DNA from: Labilibaculum sp.
Lineage (GTDB): Bacteria; Bacteroidota; Bacteroidia; Bacteroidales; Marinifilaceae
NCBI RefSeq assembly: GCF_963664555.1
Contig: NZ_OY761461.1
Location: 1,054,001-1,118,000 of the forward strand
Reading direction: 5' to 3'
Length of the DNA stretch: 64,000 bases
Both the position numbers and the translations under genes were made by a program. Every line of letters starts with the position of its first letter. Position 1 is the first letter of the stretch. The notes beneath the pieces are model-generated. The model had not been told where the DNA came from. It saw only the letters and a program-made list of their open reading frames with translations, and ran no database searches. This document shows positions 29,232-39,900 of the stretch, piece by piece.

Positions 29232-32090
29232 ATGTTTTTGAAAAAAAAGAAATTAACTATATTTTGTGCAGGTCTGGGAATATTGGGTGCTCTTGCTTCT
29301 TGTTCGCAGCCAAAATATGAAAAGTTGGAGAATGGGGTAGTTGTTTCTCTTAATAAAAAGGAAAAAACAGATGCGGCACTGGTGAAATTGGAGGTCGTTA
29401 CTGACGAAATTATTCGGGTAAGTTCTACTCCTGAAAAATCATTTCCTACAAGGGAGAGTCTGGTTGTATTGCCTCAGCCAAAAGCCGCTGATTATTCAAT
29501 TGATGAAAATTCAGAATATATAACACTGTCTACTTCAAGTATAAAAGCAAAAGTATCTCTTTCTTCAGGAGAAGTGTCATTTTATGATTTAAATGGACAA
29601 CAATTGTTGAAAGAAGCAGAAGGAGAATCCAAAGGATTTACGCCGATTGAAGCCGATGGATTTAAAGGATATTCTTTTCAACAGGTTTTTGATTCACCTG
29701 ATGATGAGGCTTTTTATGGTTTAGGACAACACCAAAGTGATGAATGGAATTACAAAGGAAAAAACGAAGAATTGTATCAATACAATACTAAGGTTTCTGT
29801 TCCATTTGTAGTTTCAAATAAGAACTACGGTATTTTGTGGGACAATTATTCTCTAACACGTTTTGGTAATCCTGATGATTACGGTCAATTGTCACAGTTT
29901 AAACTGTACAGTAAGGATGGGATTGAAGGTGCTTTAACTGCCACTTATACAACAGGAAAGGGTGAGGAATTTACAAAAAGGGATGAATCAGATATCGATT
30001 ACGAGAATTTGAAAACAGTTAAGAAGTTTCCTGAAGATTTCCCTTTTAGTCATTCTAAAATTGTTTGGGAAGGAGAGATTGAAGCCAAGGAATCAGGTAT
30101 TTATCATTTTAAATTGTATTATGCCGGATATACCCGTGTTTCGATTGGTGGTAAAGAAGTTGTTGCAGAGAGGTGGAGAACAGCCTGGAATCCGAACACT
30201 TATAAGTTCACTGTTGAGCTCAAAAAAGGGGAACGTGTTCCGATTAAATTGGATTGGAAACCGGATGGTGGTATTTCTTATGTCAGTTTGAAAGCATTAA
30301 GTCCCCGCCCGGCAGAAGAACAAAGTAAATTGGCTCTTTGGTCAGAAATGGGACAAGAGCTTGATTATTACTTTATTCATGGCGATAATATGGACAAGGT
30401 GATTAGCGGATACCGTCAATTAACTGGGAAAGCAACTATTTTGCCTCGTTGGGCATATGGTTTTTGGCAAAGCCGCGAACGCTATAAAACCCAGAAAGAA
30501 GTAGTAGGTACTTTAGCCGAATTTCGGAAACGTAAAATTCCTATCGATAATATTGTGATCGACTGGTCGTATTGGGAAGAGGATCAGTGGGGAAGTCATA
30601 AATTTGATGCTTCACGTTTTCCTGATCCGAAAAAAATGATGGATGATATTCATGCGATGAATGGACGTGCGATGATTTCTGTATGGCCAAAATTCTATAT
30701 TAACACAGATAATTATAAAGCGTTAGATGCAAAAGGTTATATGTATCAACAAGCTGTAAAAGATAGTATTGGAGATTGGATTTCGGAAGATTATATTGGC
30801 TCATTTTATGATCCGTATTGTAAAGGTGCACGTCAATTGTTTTGGGATCAGTTGAATAAAAGCATTTATTCAATAGGAATGGATGCATGGTGGATGGATG
30901 CTTCGGAACCGGATATTGTGTCTAATTCAAGCATGGAATATCGTAAGGAATTAATGACACCAACTGCAATCGGTTCATCAACTGAGTTTTTTAACACCTA
31001 TGCGCTAATGAATGCAAAGGCCATCTATAACGGGCAGCGTAGTGCTGATCCAAACAAACGTGTATTTTTATTAACACGTTCAGGTTTTGCTGGATTGCAA
31101 AGGTATAGTACTGCAACCTGGAGTGGTGATATTGGAACACGATGGGAAGATATGAAAGCACAGATTACAGCAGGAATGAATTTTGCCATATCAGGTATTC
31201 CATATTGGACGATGGATATTGGTGGCTTTTGTGTTGAAAAACGTTACGAAACGGCTAAAGAAGGAAGTGAAGATTTAAAAGAATGGCGTGAATTAAACAC
31301 CCGTTGGTATCAGTTTGGAGCATTTGTTCCTTTGTTCCGTGCGCATGGGCAGTATCCATACCGGGAAGTTTACAATATTGCACCGGAATCGCATAAAGCT
31401 TATCAGAGCATTCTGTATTATAGCAAGTTAAGATATCGATTAATGCCATATATCTATTCCTTGGCAGGACACGTATATTTTGATGATTACACGATTATGC
31501 GTGCTTTGGTAATGGATTTTGCGAAGGATTCAAAAGTGAATAATATCGATGATCAGTATATGTTTGGCCCATCTTTAATGGTTTGCCCGGTATATGAATA
31601 TGGTGCTCGTAACCGTTCTGTTTATCTGCCTGAAAGCAATGGATGGTACAATGCTTATAATGGAAATTTTGTTCAGGGAGGACAAACAATCACCGCCGAT
31701 GCTCCTTACGATCGAATGCCAATGTTCGTTAAGGCAGGATCAATTTTACCTGTAGGCCCAGAGATTGAGTACACCAGTCAAAAGTTAAATGCGCCAATAA
31801 AATTGGTTGTTTATACTGGTGAAGATACAGAATTTGAGCTATACGAAGATGAAGGTCTGAATTTTAATTACGAAAAAGGCAAGTTTAGTACAATTTCAAT
31901 CAATTGGTCCGAAAATGATCAAAAACTGACTATTGGAGAGCGGAAAGGTGAGTTTGAAGGAATGCCACAGGAACGAATATTTACTATTGTGTTTGCCTCT
32001 GAAACAAATAAAGTAGATTTTAATTTTGATAATTTTAAAGGCAAAGAAGTTAAGTACAATGGAAACGCAATGCAAATTGAATTGAAATAG
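29232..32090 (+). CDS. GH31 alpha-xylosidase with PA14 insert, lipoprotein
   Basis: A 952-residue exo-glycosidase with a probable lipid anchor at C24 (ALASC). An N-terminal galactose-mutarotase-like domain is interrupted by a PA14 domain at about 270-365 (YHFKLYYAGYTRVSIGGK). The barrel follows from about 400. The nucleophile is D556 in WWMDASEPD and the acid/base D633 in WSGDIGTRW. The WMDASEPD form is that of alpha-xylosidases, and a PA14 insertion is known from xyloglucan-active GH31 enzymes of Cellvibrio and Bacteroides. It would remove the xylose side chain from the non-reducing end of xyloglucan oligosaccharides. It lies 84 bases after the GH5 gene. Confidence 0.9.
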   Translation: MFLKKKKLTIFCAGLGILGALASCSQPKYEKLENGVVVSLNKKEKTDAALVKLEVVTDEIIRVSSTPEKSFPTRESLVVLPQPKAADYSIDENSEYITLSTSSIKAKVSLSSGEVSFYDLNGQQLLKEAEGESKGFTPIEADGFKGYSFQQVFDSPDDEAFYGLGQHQSDEWNYKGKNEELYQYNTKVSVPFVVSNKNYGILWDNYSLTRFGNPDDYGQLSQFKLYSKDGIEGALTATYTTGKGEEFTKRDESDIDYENLKTVKKFPEDFPFSHSKIVWEGEIEAKESGIYHFKLYYAGYTRVSIGGKEVVAERWRTAWNPNTYKFTVELKKGERVPIKLDWKPDGGISYVSLKALSPRPAEEQSKLALWSEMGQELDYYFIHGDNMDKVISGYRQLTGKATILPRWAYGFWQSRERYKTQKEVVGTLAEFRKRKIPIDNIVIDWSYWEEDQWGSHKFDASRFPDPKKMMDDIHAMNGRAMISVWPKFYINTDNYKALDAKGYMYQQAVKDSIGDWISEDYIGSFYDPYCKGARQLFWDQLNKSIYSIGMDAWWMDASEPDIVSNSSMEYRKELMTPTAIGSSTEFFNTYALMNAKAIYNGQRSADPNKRVFLLTRSGFAGLQRYSTATWSGDIGTRWEDMKAQITAGMNFAISGIPYWTMDIGGFCVEKRYETAKEGSEDLKEWRELNTRWYQFGAFVPLFRAHGQYPYREVYNIAPESHKAYQSILYYSKLRYRLMPYIYSLAGHVYFDDYTIMRALVMDFAKDSKVNNIDDQYMFGPSLMVCPVYEYGARNRSVYLPESNGWYNAYNGNFVQGGQTITADAPYDRMPMFVKAGSILPVGPEIEYTSQKLNAPIKLVVYTGEDTEFELYEDEGLNFNYEKGKFSTISINWSENDQKLTIGERKGEFEGMPQERIFTIVFASETNKVDFNFDNFKGKEVKYNGNAMQIELK

Positions 32091-32112
32091 TTAACTCACG
32101 GGAAGCAATATG

Positions 32113-32145
32113 ATCCCGGCAGACAGATGTTTGCCGGGATTTTTT
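32113..32145 (+). terminator. intrinsic terminator between GH31 and GH95 genes
   Basis: ATCCCGGCA and TGCCGGGAT form a perfect 9-bp stem with a 10-base loop, followed by TTTTT. It begins 23 bases after the GH31 stop codon. Part of the PUL transcript should end here, so the downstream GH95 gene depends on read-through or its own promoter. Confidence 0.85.
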
Positions 32146-32157
32146 AAGATATGTATT

Positions 32158-34572
32158 ATGAATATCAAGGCAATATTTTTTTTACTGTTGGCAATGTTAA
32201 TTCGCTTGTCAACTTACGCACAACAGGAAAGTGTGCCTGAAAAAGGATTCGTAAGTTGGCTGCCTGCAGCCAAATGGGAAGATGCTTTACTGTCGGGTAA
32301 TGGAACTATGGGAGCTATGGTGATGGGGAATCCGTTTGAAGAAACAATTATTCTCAATCATGCATTGTTGTATTTGCCCAATGAAGTTCCTTTAATACCT
32401 CCGGATATGACTCCTTATTTGGACACAATTAAGAAGTTATCTTTTGAAGGGAAATATCAGGAGGTGGCCGAATTGGGTGTGAAAATTTGGAAAGATACCG
32501 GCTATGGTGATAAAAAATGGACAGATTCTTATGTGCCTGCAGCTAACTTAACTATTGATATGCCAGCGTCAAACGTAAATAGTTACCGGCGAATGGTGAA
32601 TTACAAAACAGCTGAAGCCATAGTTGAATGGACTGATCAAAAGGGAACTTTTTGTCGAAAAACCTTTGTCTCACGGGCAGATGGTGTCGTTGTAACTCAG
32701 ATAAAAGGAACAGGGCCAGTAAGTGCTAAAATTTCGTTGCATCAACATCCGCACTCATGGGAGCAAAATGATTTAATTAATTCACTGATTAAGAAATCGG
32801 AAACTATTATTGATAGTGATTTGATGCACTATCATGTTGAATATGGTAAGCCGCATTCGCATTCTCCTGATGGTTATGATGGTCTTTTAAAAGTGATAAA
32901 CAAAGGTGGCAAGGTTTCAAAAAGTAAGTGTTGTTATAAAATTGAAAATGCGCAGGAAGTAATTATTCTTACTTGCATCGAACCTTATAAAGGAACCAAC
33001 GAAGAATCATTGTTAGCCATTCAAAACAGATTGAACAATGCTGGTAATGACTATAATGCTTTGCTGAACCAGCAAATAAACAGTCATGGCGAATTGTACG
33101 ATAGAGTTTCTTTAAAGTTGAACGTTTCGGAAGAAGAAAAAGAAATGACTTCCGAAACATTGGTTTCAAGAGTGAGAGGTGGCACCAGCACAGGGATTTT
33201 GCAGCGTCAATTTGAAGCTGCACGTTACAATATTCTATGCTCTACGGGAACGAATCCACCAAACCTGCAAGGAATCTGGAGTGGAACATGGACACCGCCA
33301 TGGTCGGGTGATTTTACTCATGACGGCAATGTAGAAGTTGCTGTTTCAAACCTACTTAATGGAAATATGCCTGAATTGATGATGGCTTATTTTGATTATC
33401 ATGAGCGCTTAATGGATGATTACCGGATAAATGCCAAACAATTTTATGGGGCAAGAGGTATTCATGTTGCCACTCATACCAGTACGCATGGTTTCAATAA
33501 TCATTACGATGAAACATGGTGCATGGAATATTGGAATGGTGGTGCCGGTTGGACAGCGTCTTATTTTTACGATTATTATTTGTACACAAAAAACAAAGAG
33601 TTTCTGAGAAAGAGAGCTTTTCCTTTTATGAATGAAGCATTACTATTTTGGGAAGATTTTTTAACAATGGGAGATGATGGTAAATACATAGTAGTACCCT
33701 CTTATTCGCCTGAAAATAATCCATTGGAGCATCGTTGGCAGAATTGTATCAATGCAACTATGGATGTCATGATCATCAAGGAGCTAACCCGTAATTGGAT
33801 AGCTGCAGCTAAGGTTTTGGGCCTTAGTCGGAAAGAGATCTTACAGAAAGAAAATTTTCTAAGTCATCTGCCTGGTTATCAAATAAGTAAGGATGGTGTT
33901 TTACGTGAATGGCTTTGGGATGGATTAACCGACAATCAGGCTCATCGTCATGCTTCTCATTTATATGGATTATACGAAGTGCCTGATAAGGATATATTGG
34001 TGTCTGATGCTTTGCAAAGAGCAGCAAAAAAAACGATTAATGAACGCATGAAAATTAGAAAGCAACACCAAGGTGGGGAAATGGCTTTTGGAATGTGTCA
34101 TCTTGGTTTTGCGGCTGTAAATATGCAGGATAAAGCAACAGCATCCGATATTCTGGAATATTTATCACGTTTTTACTGGACAAATGGAATGGCAACGACA
34201 CACAATCCGGGTAATCTCTTTAATATGGATATTAGTGGAGGTTTTCCTTCATTAATCACACGCATGATTGTGACTAGTCGGCCTGGATGTATTGCCGTTT
34301 TTCCTGCTTTGCCTGATGATTGGAAAAAAGGAGAGATAACTGGTGCTTTGGCACGGGGAAACATTAAAATAAACCGCATTAAGTGGAATGATCGAAAGGT
34401 TCAAATCCAATTGTCATCACAAAACGAACAGGAGGTAACATTGGAAATTGGAAATGGTATTAAATTGAAGAATTTTAGTGTAAATGGTGCAAAATATAAA
34501 GTAAAAGAAGGTAAATTGACGCTTTATTTAGAAAATGAGAAGATGGTTAATATTGAAATTTTTTGTTTGTAA
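32158..34572 (+). CDS. GH95 family glycosidase, probable alpha-L-fucosidase, secreted
   Basis: An 804-residue protein from the start at 32158 (MNIKAIFF, signal peptide ending TYAQ). The frame also opens at 32110, but those codons are the terminator hairpin. The GH95 pattern is clear: SWLPAAKWEDALLSGNG at the start of the N-terminal beta-sandwich, then an (alpha/alpha)6 barrel with NLQGIWSGTWTPPWSGDFT, SYSPENN, and a C-terminal TTHNPGNLFNMDISGGFP that carries the expected Asn/Asp residues. Most characterized members are alpha-1,2-L-fucosidases; a few act on alpha-L-galactose in xyloglucan. In this PUL the natural substrate is the fucose on fucogalacto-xyloglucan side chains. Confidence 0.87.
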   Translation: MNIKAIFFLLLAMLIRLSTYAQQESVPEKGFVSWLPAAKWEDALLSGNGTMGAMVMGNPFEETIILNHALLYLPNEVPLIPPDMTPYLDTIKKLSFEGKYQEVAELGVKIWKDTGYGDKKWTDSYVPAANLTIDMPASNVNSYRRMVNYKTAEAIVEWTDQKGTFCRKTFVSRADGVVVTQIKGTGPVSAKISLHQHPHSWEQNDLINSLIKKSETIIDSDLMHYHVEYGKPHSHSPDGYDGLLKVINKGGKVSKSKCCYKIENAQEVIILTCIEPYKGTNEESLLAIQNRLNNAGNDYNALLNQQINSHGELYDRVSLKLNVSEEEKEMTSETLVSRVRGGTSTGILQRQFEAARYNILCSTGTNPPNLQGIWSGTWTPPWSGDFTHDGNVEVAVSNLLNGNMPELMMAYFDYHERLMDDYRINAKQFYGARGIHVATHTSTHGFNNHYDETWCMEYWNGGAGWTASYFYDYYLYTKNKEFLRKRAFPFMNEALLFWEDFLTMGDDGKYIVVPSYSPENNPLEHRWQNCINATMDVMIIKELTRNWIAAAKVLGLSRKEILQKENFLSHLPGYQISKDGVLREWLWDGLTDNQAHRHASHLYGLYEVPDKDILVSDALQRAAKKTINERMKIRKQHQGGEMAFGMCHLGFAAVNMQDKATASDILEYLSRFYWTNGMATTHNPGNLFNMDISGGFPSLITRMIVTSRPGCIAVFPALPDDWKKGEITGALARGNIKINRIKWNDRKVQIQLSSQNEQEVTLEIGNGIKLKNFSVNGAKYKVKEGKLTLYLENEKMVNIEIFCL

Positions 34573-34706
34573 GAAGAAATAGATATGAAACGTCCATGAT
34601 TAAATAATTATCAACCTGCCTACGAGCATTGTTGTTTAATCAAAGTAAGTTCTTCCGGAACCAGTTCGGGACAGGCTATATGGCAATTGAATAAAATTAT
34701 ATACAC

Positions 34707-36884
34707 ATGAAAAAAATATTTATATATATAGGATTAACACTTGGAGTGATGACCAATGTAAATGCACAAAGTGATGCAAAAACAGAAAAGCAAATTGATG
34801 AAATAATCAATCAACTGACACTAAAAGAGAAAGTGGCGATGTGTCATGCGCAATCAAAATTTAGTTCTCCGGGTATTCCTCGTTTGGGTATTCCAGAGTT
34901 GTGGATGTCTGACGGACCTCATGGAGTTAGAGGTGAAATAAACTGGGATGATTGGGGCTATGCTAATTGGACAAACGATTCGATAACTGCATTTCCTGCA
35001 TTAACTTGTTTGGCGGCAACATTTAATCCTGAACTTTCGCATGAATATGGTGTAGCCATTGGAGAGGAGGCACGATTTAGAAAAAAGGATGTTTTATTGG
35101 GACCTGGCGTTAATATTTACCGGACACCACTTAATGGACGTAACTTCGAATACATGGGAGAAGATCCTTATTTGGCATCGGTTATGGTTGTTCCTTACAT
35201 AAAAGGAGTTCAGGAGAATGGCGTTGCAGCATGCGTTAAGCATTATGCACTAAATAATCAGGAAGAATGGCGCGGACATATCAATGTAAACCTTAGCGAT
35301 AGGGCTCTTTATGAGATTTATCTGCCCGCTTTTAAAGCAGCAGTAAAAGAGGGCAATGTTTGGTCAATAATGGGAGCTTATAATCAGGTTCGGGGTGAGC
35401 ATTGCTGTCATAGCGATTTGTTGCTTAATAAAATATTGAAAGGAGAATGGAATTTCGATGGAGCTGTAATTACGGACTGGGGAGGGACTCATGATACCAA
35501 ACAAGCTGCTTTTAATGGATTGGATATTGAAATGGGCACTTGGACAAATGGTTTGACTTCGTCGGCTAAATTTGCTTACGGCAACTATTTTTTGGCTGAT
35601 CCATTTTTGAAAATGATTCAGGATGGAGAAATAGACGAATCGGTTGTTGATGATAAAGTTAGACGGATTTTGAGATTGATGCACAGAACCAATATGAACT
35701 TAAATCGTTCTCTTGGCCGGATGAATAATGTTGAGCATGCTCAGGCAGCACGAAAAGTTGCCGCAGATGGTATTGTATTATTAAAAAACAAGAATGATTT
35801 TTTCCCCATTAATCCAGACACGAATATTAAGATTGCAGTAATTGGTGAAAATGCTACCCGTTCTATGACTGTTGGTGGCGGTTCATCAGAATTGAAAGCA
35901 AAATATGAAATATCACCACTGGAAGGCATTAAAAACCGCTTCAAAAATGCGACTATTCTTCATTCCATGGGTTATGCTTCCGGACCATCAGCTTATGGAC
36001 GCGAAATACCTTCTGAATTGAATGCCGATTCGTTGGTAAAAGCTGCAGTTAATGTAGCTTCAAAAGCGGATGTTGTTTTATTTATTGGAGGACTGAATAA
36101 AAATCATTTTCAGGATTGTGAGGGGGGTGACCGCAAGCATTTCGAGTTGCCATTTGGACAAAATGAGTTGATTGATAAATTGTTAAAAGTAAATAGCAAT
36201 CTGGGTGTTGTTTTGGTGAGTGGCAATGCTGTCGAAATGCCTTGGCTTACTCATGTAAATGGATTAATACAATCATGGTACAATGGAAGTGAGGCAGGTA
36301 ATGCATTAGCTGATGTAATTTCGGGTGATGTGAATCCTTCCGGAAAACTTCCCTTCTCATATCCAGTTCAACTAAAAGATAATGCAGCTCATTATTTTGG
36401 TGAACTTTCATACCCGGGTGATAGTATCAATCAGTACTACAAAGAAGATATTTTAGTTGGATATCGTTGGCACGACACAAAAAAGATTAAACCTTTGTTT
36501 GCCTTTGGTTACGGGTTATCTTATACAGGTTTTAAGATTTCTGATTTAACAACAGATAAGCAGATTTACTCTAAAGGTGATAAGATAAAAGTTAATTGTT
36601 TGTTGGCAAATACAGGCGAAGTAAAAGGAGCAGAAGTTGTTCAGATTTATATTGGCAAGCCAAAATCAAAAGTAGAGCGGGCTCTAAAAGAACTTAAAGG
36701 TTTCAAGAAGGTTTATTTAGATTATGGAGAAAAACAACAGGTAGAGATTGAAATTTCTGTTGATGATTTGGCATTTTACGATGAATCAATATCTGATTGG
36801 AACTTGGAAAAAGGCACGTATATTATTTATATTGGTACTTCCTCCGATACTATTATTCAAAAGCAGAAAATAAACATAAAATAG
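34707..36884 (+). CDS. GH3 beta-glucosidase, secreted
   Basis: A 725-residue exo-beta-glycosidase with a signal peptide (MTNVNAQ, cleavage near residue 20). The N-terminal barrel carries GPGVNIYRTPLNGRNFEYMGEDP, KHYALNNQE and the nucleophile D257 in VITDWGG. The second domain (about 370-590) has the sandwich with FIGGLNKNHFQDCEGGDR, where the catalytic acid Glu would lie. The last about 80 residues form a fibronectin-III-like domain (ANTGEVKGAEVVQIYIG). In the PUL it should break gluco-oligosaccharides to glucose once xylose is removed. The 134-base gap before it contains no clear promoter. A terminator follows eight bases after its stop codon. Confidence 0.92.
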   Translation: MKKIFIYIGLTLGVMTNVNAQSDAKTEKQIDEIINQLTLKEKVAMCHAQSKFSSPGIPRLGIPELWMSDGPHGVRGEINWDDWGYANWTNDSITAFPALTCLAATFNPELSHEYGVAIGEEARFRKKDVLLGPGVNIYRTPLNGRNFEYMGEDPYLASVMVVPYIKGVQENGVAACVKHYALNNQEEWRGHINVNLSDRALYEIYLPAFKAAVKEGNVWSIMGAYNQVRGEHCCHSDLLLNKILKGEWNFDGAVITDWGGTHDTKQAAFNGLDIEMGTWTNGLTSSAKFAYGNYFLADPFLKMIQDGEIDESVVDDKVRRILRLMHRTNMNLNRSLGRMNNVEHAQAARKVAADGIVLLKNKNDFFPINPDTNIKIAVIGENATRSMTVGGGSSELKAKYEISPLEGIKNRFKNATILHSMGYASGPSAYGREIPSELNADSLVKAAVNVASKADVVLFIGGLNKNHFQDCEGGDRKHFELPFGQNELIDKLLKVNSNLGVVLVSGNAVEMPWLTHVNGLIQSWYNGSEAGNALADVISGDVNPSGKLPFSYPVQLKDNAAHYFGELSYPGDSINQYYKEDILVGYRWHDTKKIKPLFAFGYGLSYTGFKISDLTTDKQIYSKGDKIKVNCLLANTGEVKGAEVVQIYIGKPKSKVERALKELKGFKKVYLDYGEKQQVEIEISVDDLAFYDESISDWNLEKGTYIIYIGTSSDTIIQKQKINIK

Positions 36885-36891
36885 AGAGTTG

Positions 36892-36918
36892 GGGATGGGG
36901 TTTGCCATCCCTTTTGTA
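36892..36918 (+). terminator. intrinsic terminator after the GH3 gene
   Basis: GGGATGG and CCATCCC pair over 7 bp, followed by TTTTGTATTTT. The T-rich tail overlaps the probable promoter of the HTCS gene. Confidence 0.7.
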
Positions 36919-36929
36919 TTTTAACTTTG
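36901..36929 (+). promoter_or_regulatory. candidate promoter of the HTCS gene
   Basis: TAACTTTG at 36922-36929 matches TAnnTTTG, with TTTG at 36901-36904 as a possible -33 box (17-base spacer, slightly short). Transcription would start near 36933, about 20 bases before the ATG at 36953. Constitutive low expression of the sensor independent of the enzymes would make sense. Confidence 0.45.
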
Positions 36930-36952
36930 AAATAAATTCACAAGACTTATTT

Positions 36953-39900
36953 ATGTATAGATTGATTGGCATAATCCTGCTTTTTGTTTTATCAAGTTTC
37001 TCAATTCAGGCTGAGAGGCAATATTCTTTTCTCAAAGTTGATAATGTTGATGGATTAATTAACAACCATGTTAATTGTACTTATAAGGATACAAGAGGCT
37101 TTATTTGGATTGGAACAAGAGCTGGATTAAGTAGATTTGATGGTTTTCAGTTTGTTAATTACACACATACAACAAAAGATACAACAACAATAGCAGATAA
37201 TTACATTGAGAACATACAGGAAGATGCTGATGGGAATTTGTGGATTGGTACTTTGCAGGGTTATGTTGTTTTTGATATAAATAAGGAAAAGTTTTATAGG
37301 GATTTATCATTATTCATTGGAGAAAAAAGTTCATCGCAAAATATAGAGGTTTTATACATTGATAAGAATAAACAGAAATGGATTAAGCCATATAATCAGA
37401 ATTATTATCAGCGGGTTGACTCTGTTACGGGTAAATTGATAAGCGTTTTTCCTGTGCATGAAAAAGAAGAATGTTGTGTTGTGAATTTTCAACAGGCCAA
37501 CGGAGATTATTATTACCTTTTAAGCAATGGAATTATCGAATGTTACGATGGAGAGAATTACAATCTCAAATTCAGAAATGATCACTTATCAGGAAAACTG
37601 GGTGCAGATAGCTTAAGTACAGCTCTTTTAATTGATGCAGAGAATGATATTTGGTTGTATGGAAATAACGATGGGCTGTATCAATACCAAATAGTAAATG
37701 AGAAGTGGAATCATTACACGGTTCATTCAAATAAAATACGCTTAACAAGTAATATCGTAAAAAGAGTTATACAAGATGATAAGGGGCTGATTTGGGTTGG
37801 GACTGACCATGGAGGTATTGATGTGATTAATAAGTTTTCCGGAGAAGTAACCCAAATATACCATCAATCCGATAACGATAAAAGTATAGCTCAGAATTCA
37901 ATTACTGATTTATACATTGATGATAATAACATAATTTGGATTGGGACATTTAAAAATGGGCTAAGTTATTATCATGAGAGTATTCACAAATTTCCTCATT
38001 ACAGACATTTATTGTCCGACCCATCAAGCCTGCCGTATAATGATGTAAACTGTTTCGTGGAAGATGAAAAAGGGAATTTATGGATAGGAACAAACGGAGG
38101 CGGACTTATTTATTTTAATCGTCATGCAAATACTTTTACAAAATATCAATATGAAGAAGACAAGCCTAATTCTTTAAGTGGTAATGTTGTTGTGAGCTTA
38201 TTTATTGATAGTGAAAAAGAACTGTGGGTTGGAACATATACGGGAGGACTAAATCGTTTTAATGGAAAAACATTTAAAAGGTATCAATATTCACCAAATA
38301 AAAATAATGGTCTCACAAGCAACAATATATGGTCAATCAATGAAGATAATCAACAAAATATATGGGTTGGTACCCTTGGAGGAGGAATTGTAATATTCGA
38401 TCGGATCAATAAGATTTTTAAACCTGTTCCGAATAAAGGGAATGTAAATTTACCAACAAAATTTGTTAAACAGATTTACAAATTAAATAATGGTAATTTC
38501 TTTATTGCAACGGAGAGAGGTGTCCTGTTTTATGACCTTAAAGAACAACGTTACAAGTATCATCCATTGCTTGCAAGATCAACGCCACTGGCCATTAGTA
38601 ATAAAACAGTTAATGCAGTTTATGAAGATACCCGCGGTTTGCTTTGGATTGCTTCCCGTGAAGGTTTGATTGTGGTTAATCCCAACACAGATTTTGTTAA
38701 AAGTTTTACTGTGTCAGATGGCTTATCAGAAGATTTTATTAGTTGTATTTTAGAAGATGAGTTTCAATCTATCTGGGTAAGCAAATCAAGTGGTTTAAGT
38801 CAAATAGTAGTTAATCAGACTTTACCGGGCGAAGAATATTCATTTTCTATTTTTGATTATACAGAAGAGGATGGCTTGCAGGGAAAAGAATTTAACACAC
38901 AAGCTGCATACAAAACTTCTAAAAATGAATTAATTTTTGGCGGGAGCAACGGGTTTAATATGTTTCAATCCAAAAATATCAGATACAATCAGATTTCACC
39001 AAAAGTAGTATTTACCGACTTTCAAATTTTTAATAAAAGCATCAAGCCCAATACCCCGATTAATAACAAAATTGTTCTTAAAGAATCGATTACCTCTGCT
39101 AAATCTATTGAGCTAAAGTACTCGATGAATGTTTTTTCCATCGAATTTACGGCACTTAACTTTTTTATTCCGAGTAAAATTAAATATCAATATAAATTGG
39201 AGGGATTCGATGATGATTGGGTGTCGTTGGATGCAAATCGAAATCGGGTAACCTACACCAATCTTAATCCGGGAGATTATTATTTTAAAGTTAAGGCATC
39301 CAATAACGATGGAATTTGGAATGAGGATTATGCCCAATTGCATATTATTGTGCTTCCTCCTTTATATGCAACACCATTTGCCTACTTAATTTATATTTTA
39401 TTAGGTGTTGGTATCTTGGGGTATTTCAGATATTCGATGCTTCGTAAAGAGCGTCTGAAATTTGATGTTGAGCAAGGGCGCCTGCAAGCGAAACGCAATC
39501 ATGATATGGATGAAATGAAACTGAGGTTTTTAACGAATGTCAGTCATGAATTTCGTACGCCATTAACGCTGATTTTAGCCCCTTTGGATAAATTGTTAAA
39601 GCAAACCAGATCCGAATCGGAAAAAAAATTGCTTGATACCATTGAGAGAAATGCCAGGCAACTGCTTAATCTGGTAAACCAGTTACTGGATTTTCGTAAG
39701 TTGGAGTTGCATGGATTGAGATACAATCCATCTTACGTTGATATTGTTGCTTTTTTAAACGAAGTGACTCATAATTTTGAGGATGCCTTTAACAAGAAGC
39801 GTATCAAATTCATATTTGAGCATTCAACAGAACATTTTATCTTCAATTTCGATAAAGAAAAACTGGAGAAGGTAATGATGAACCTATTATCCAATGCTTT

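Noticed and set aside
32110-32157. Upstream start codon for the GH95 protein
   Set aside because: These codons are the terminator hairpin; the ATG at 32158 gives a normal signal peptide.
36797-36952. Upstream extension of the HTCS frame
   Set aside because: It overlaps the end of the GH3 gene and a terminator. MYRLIGIILL at 36953 is a proper signal or membrane start.
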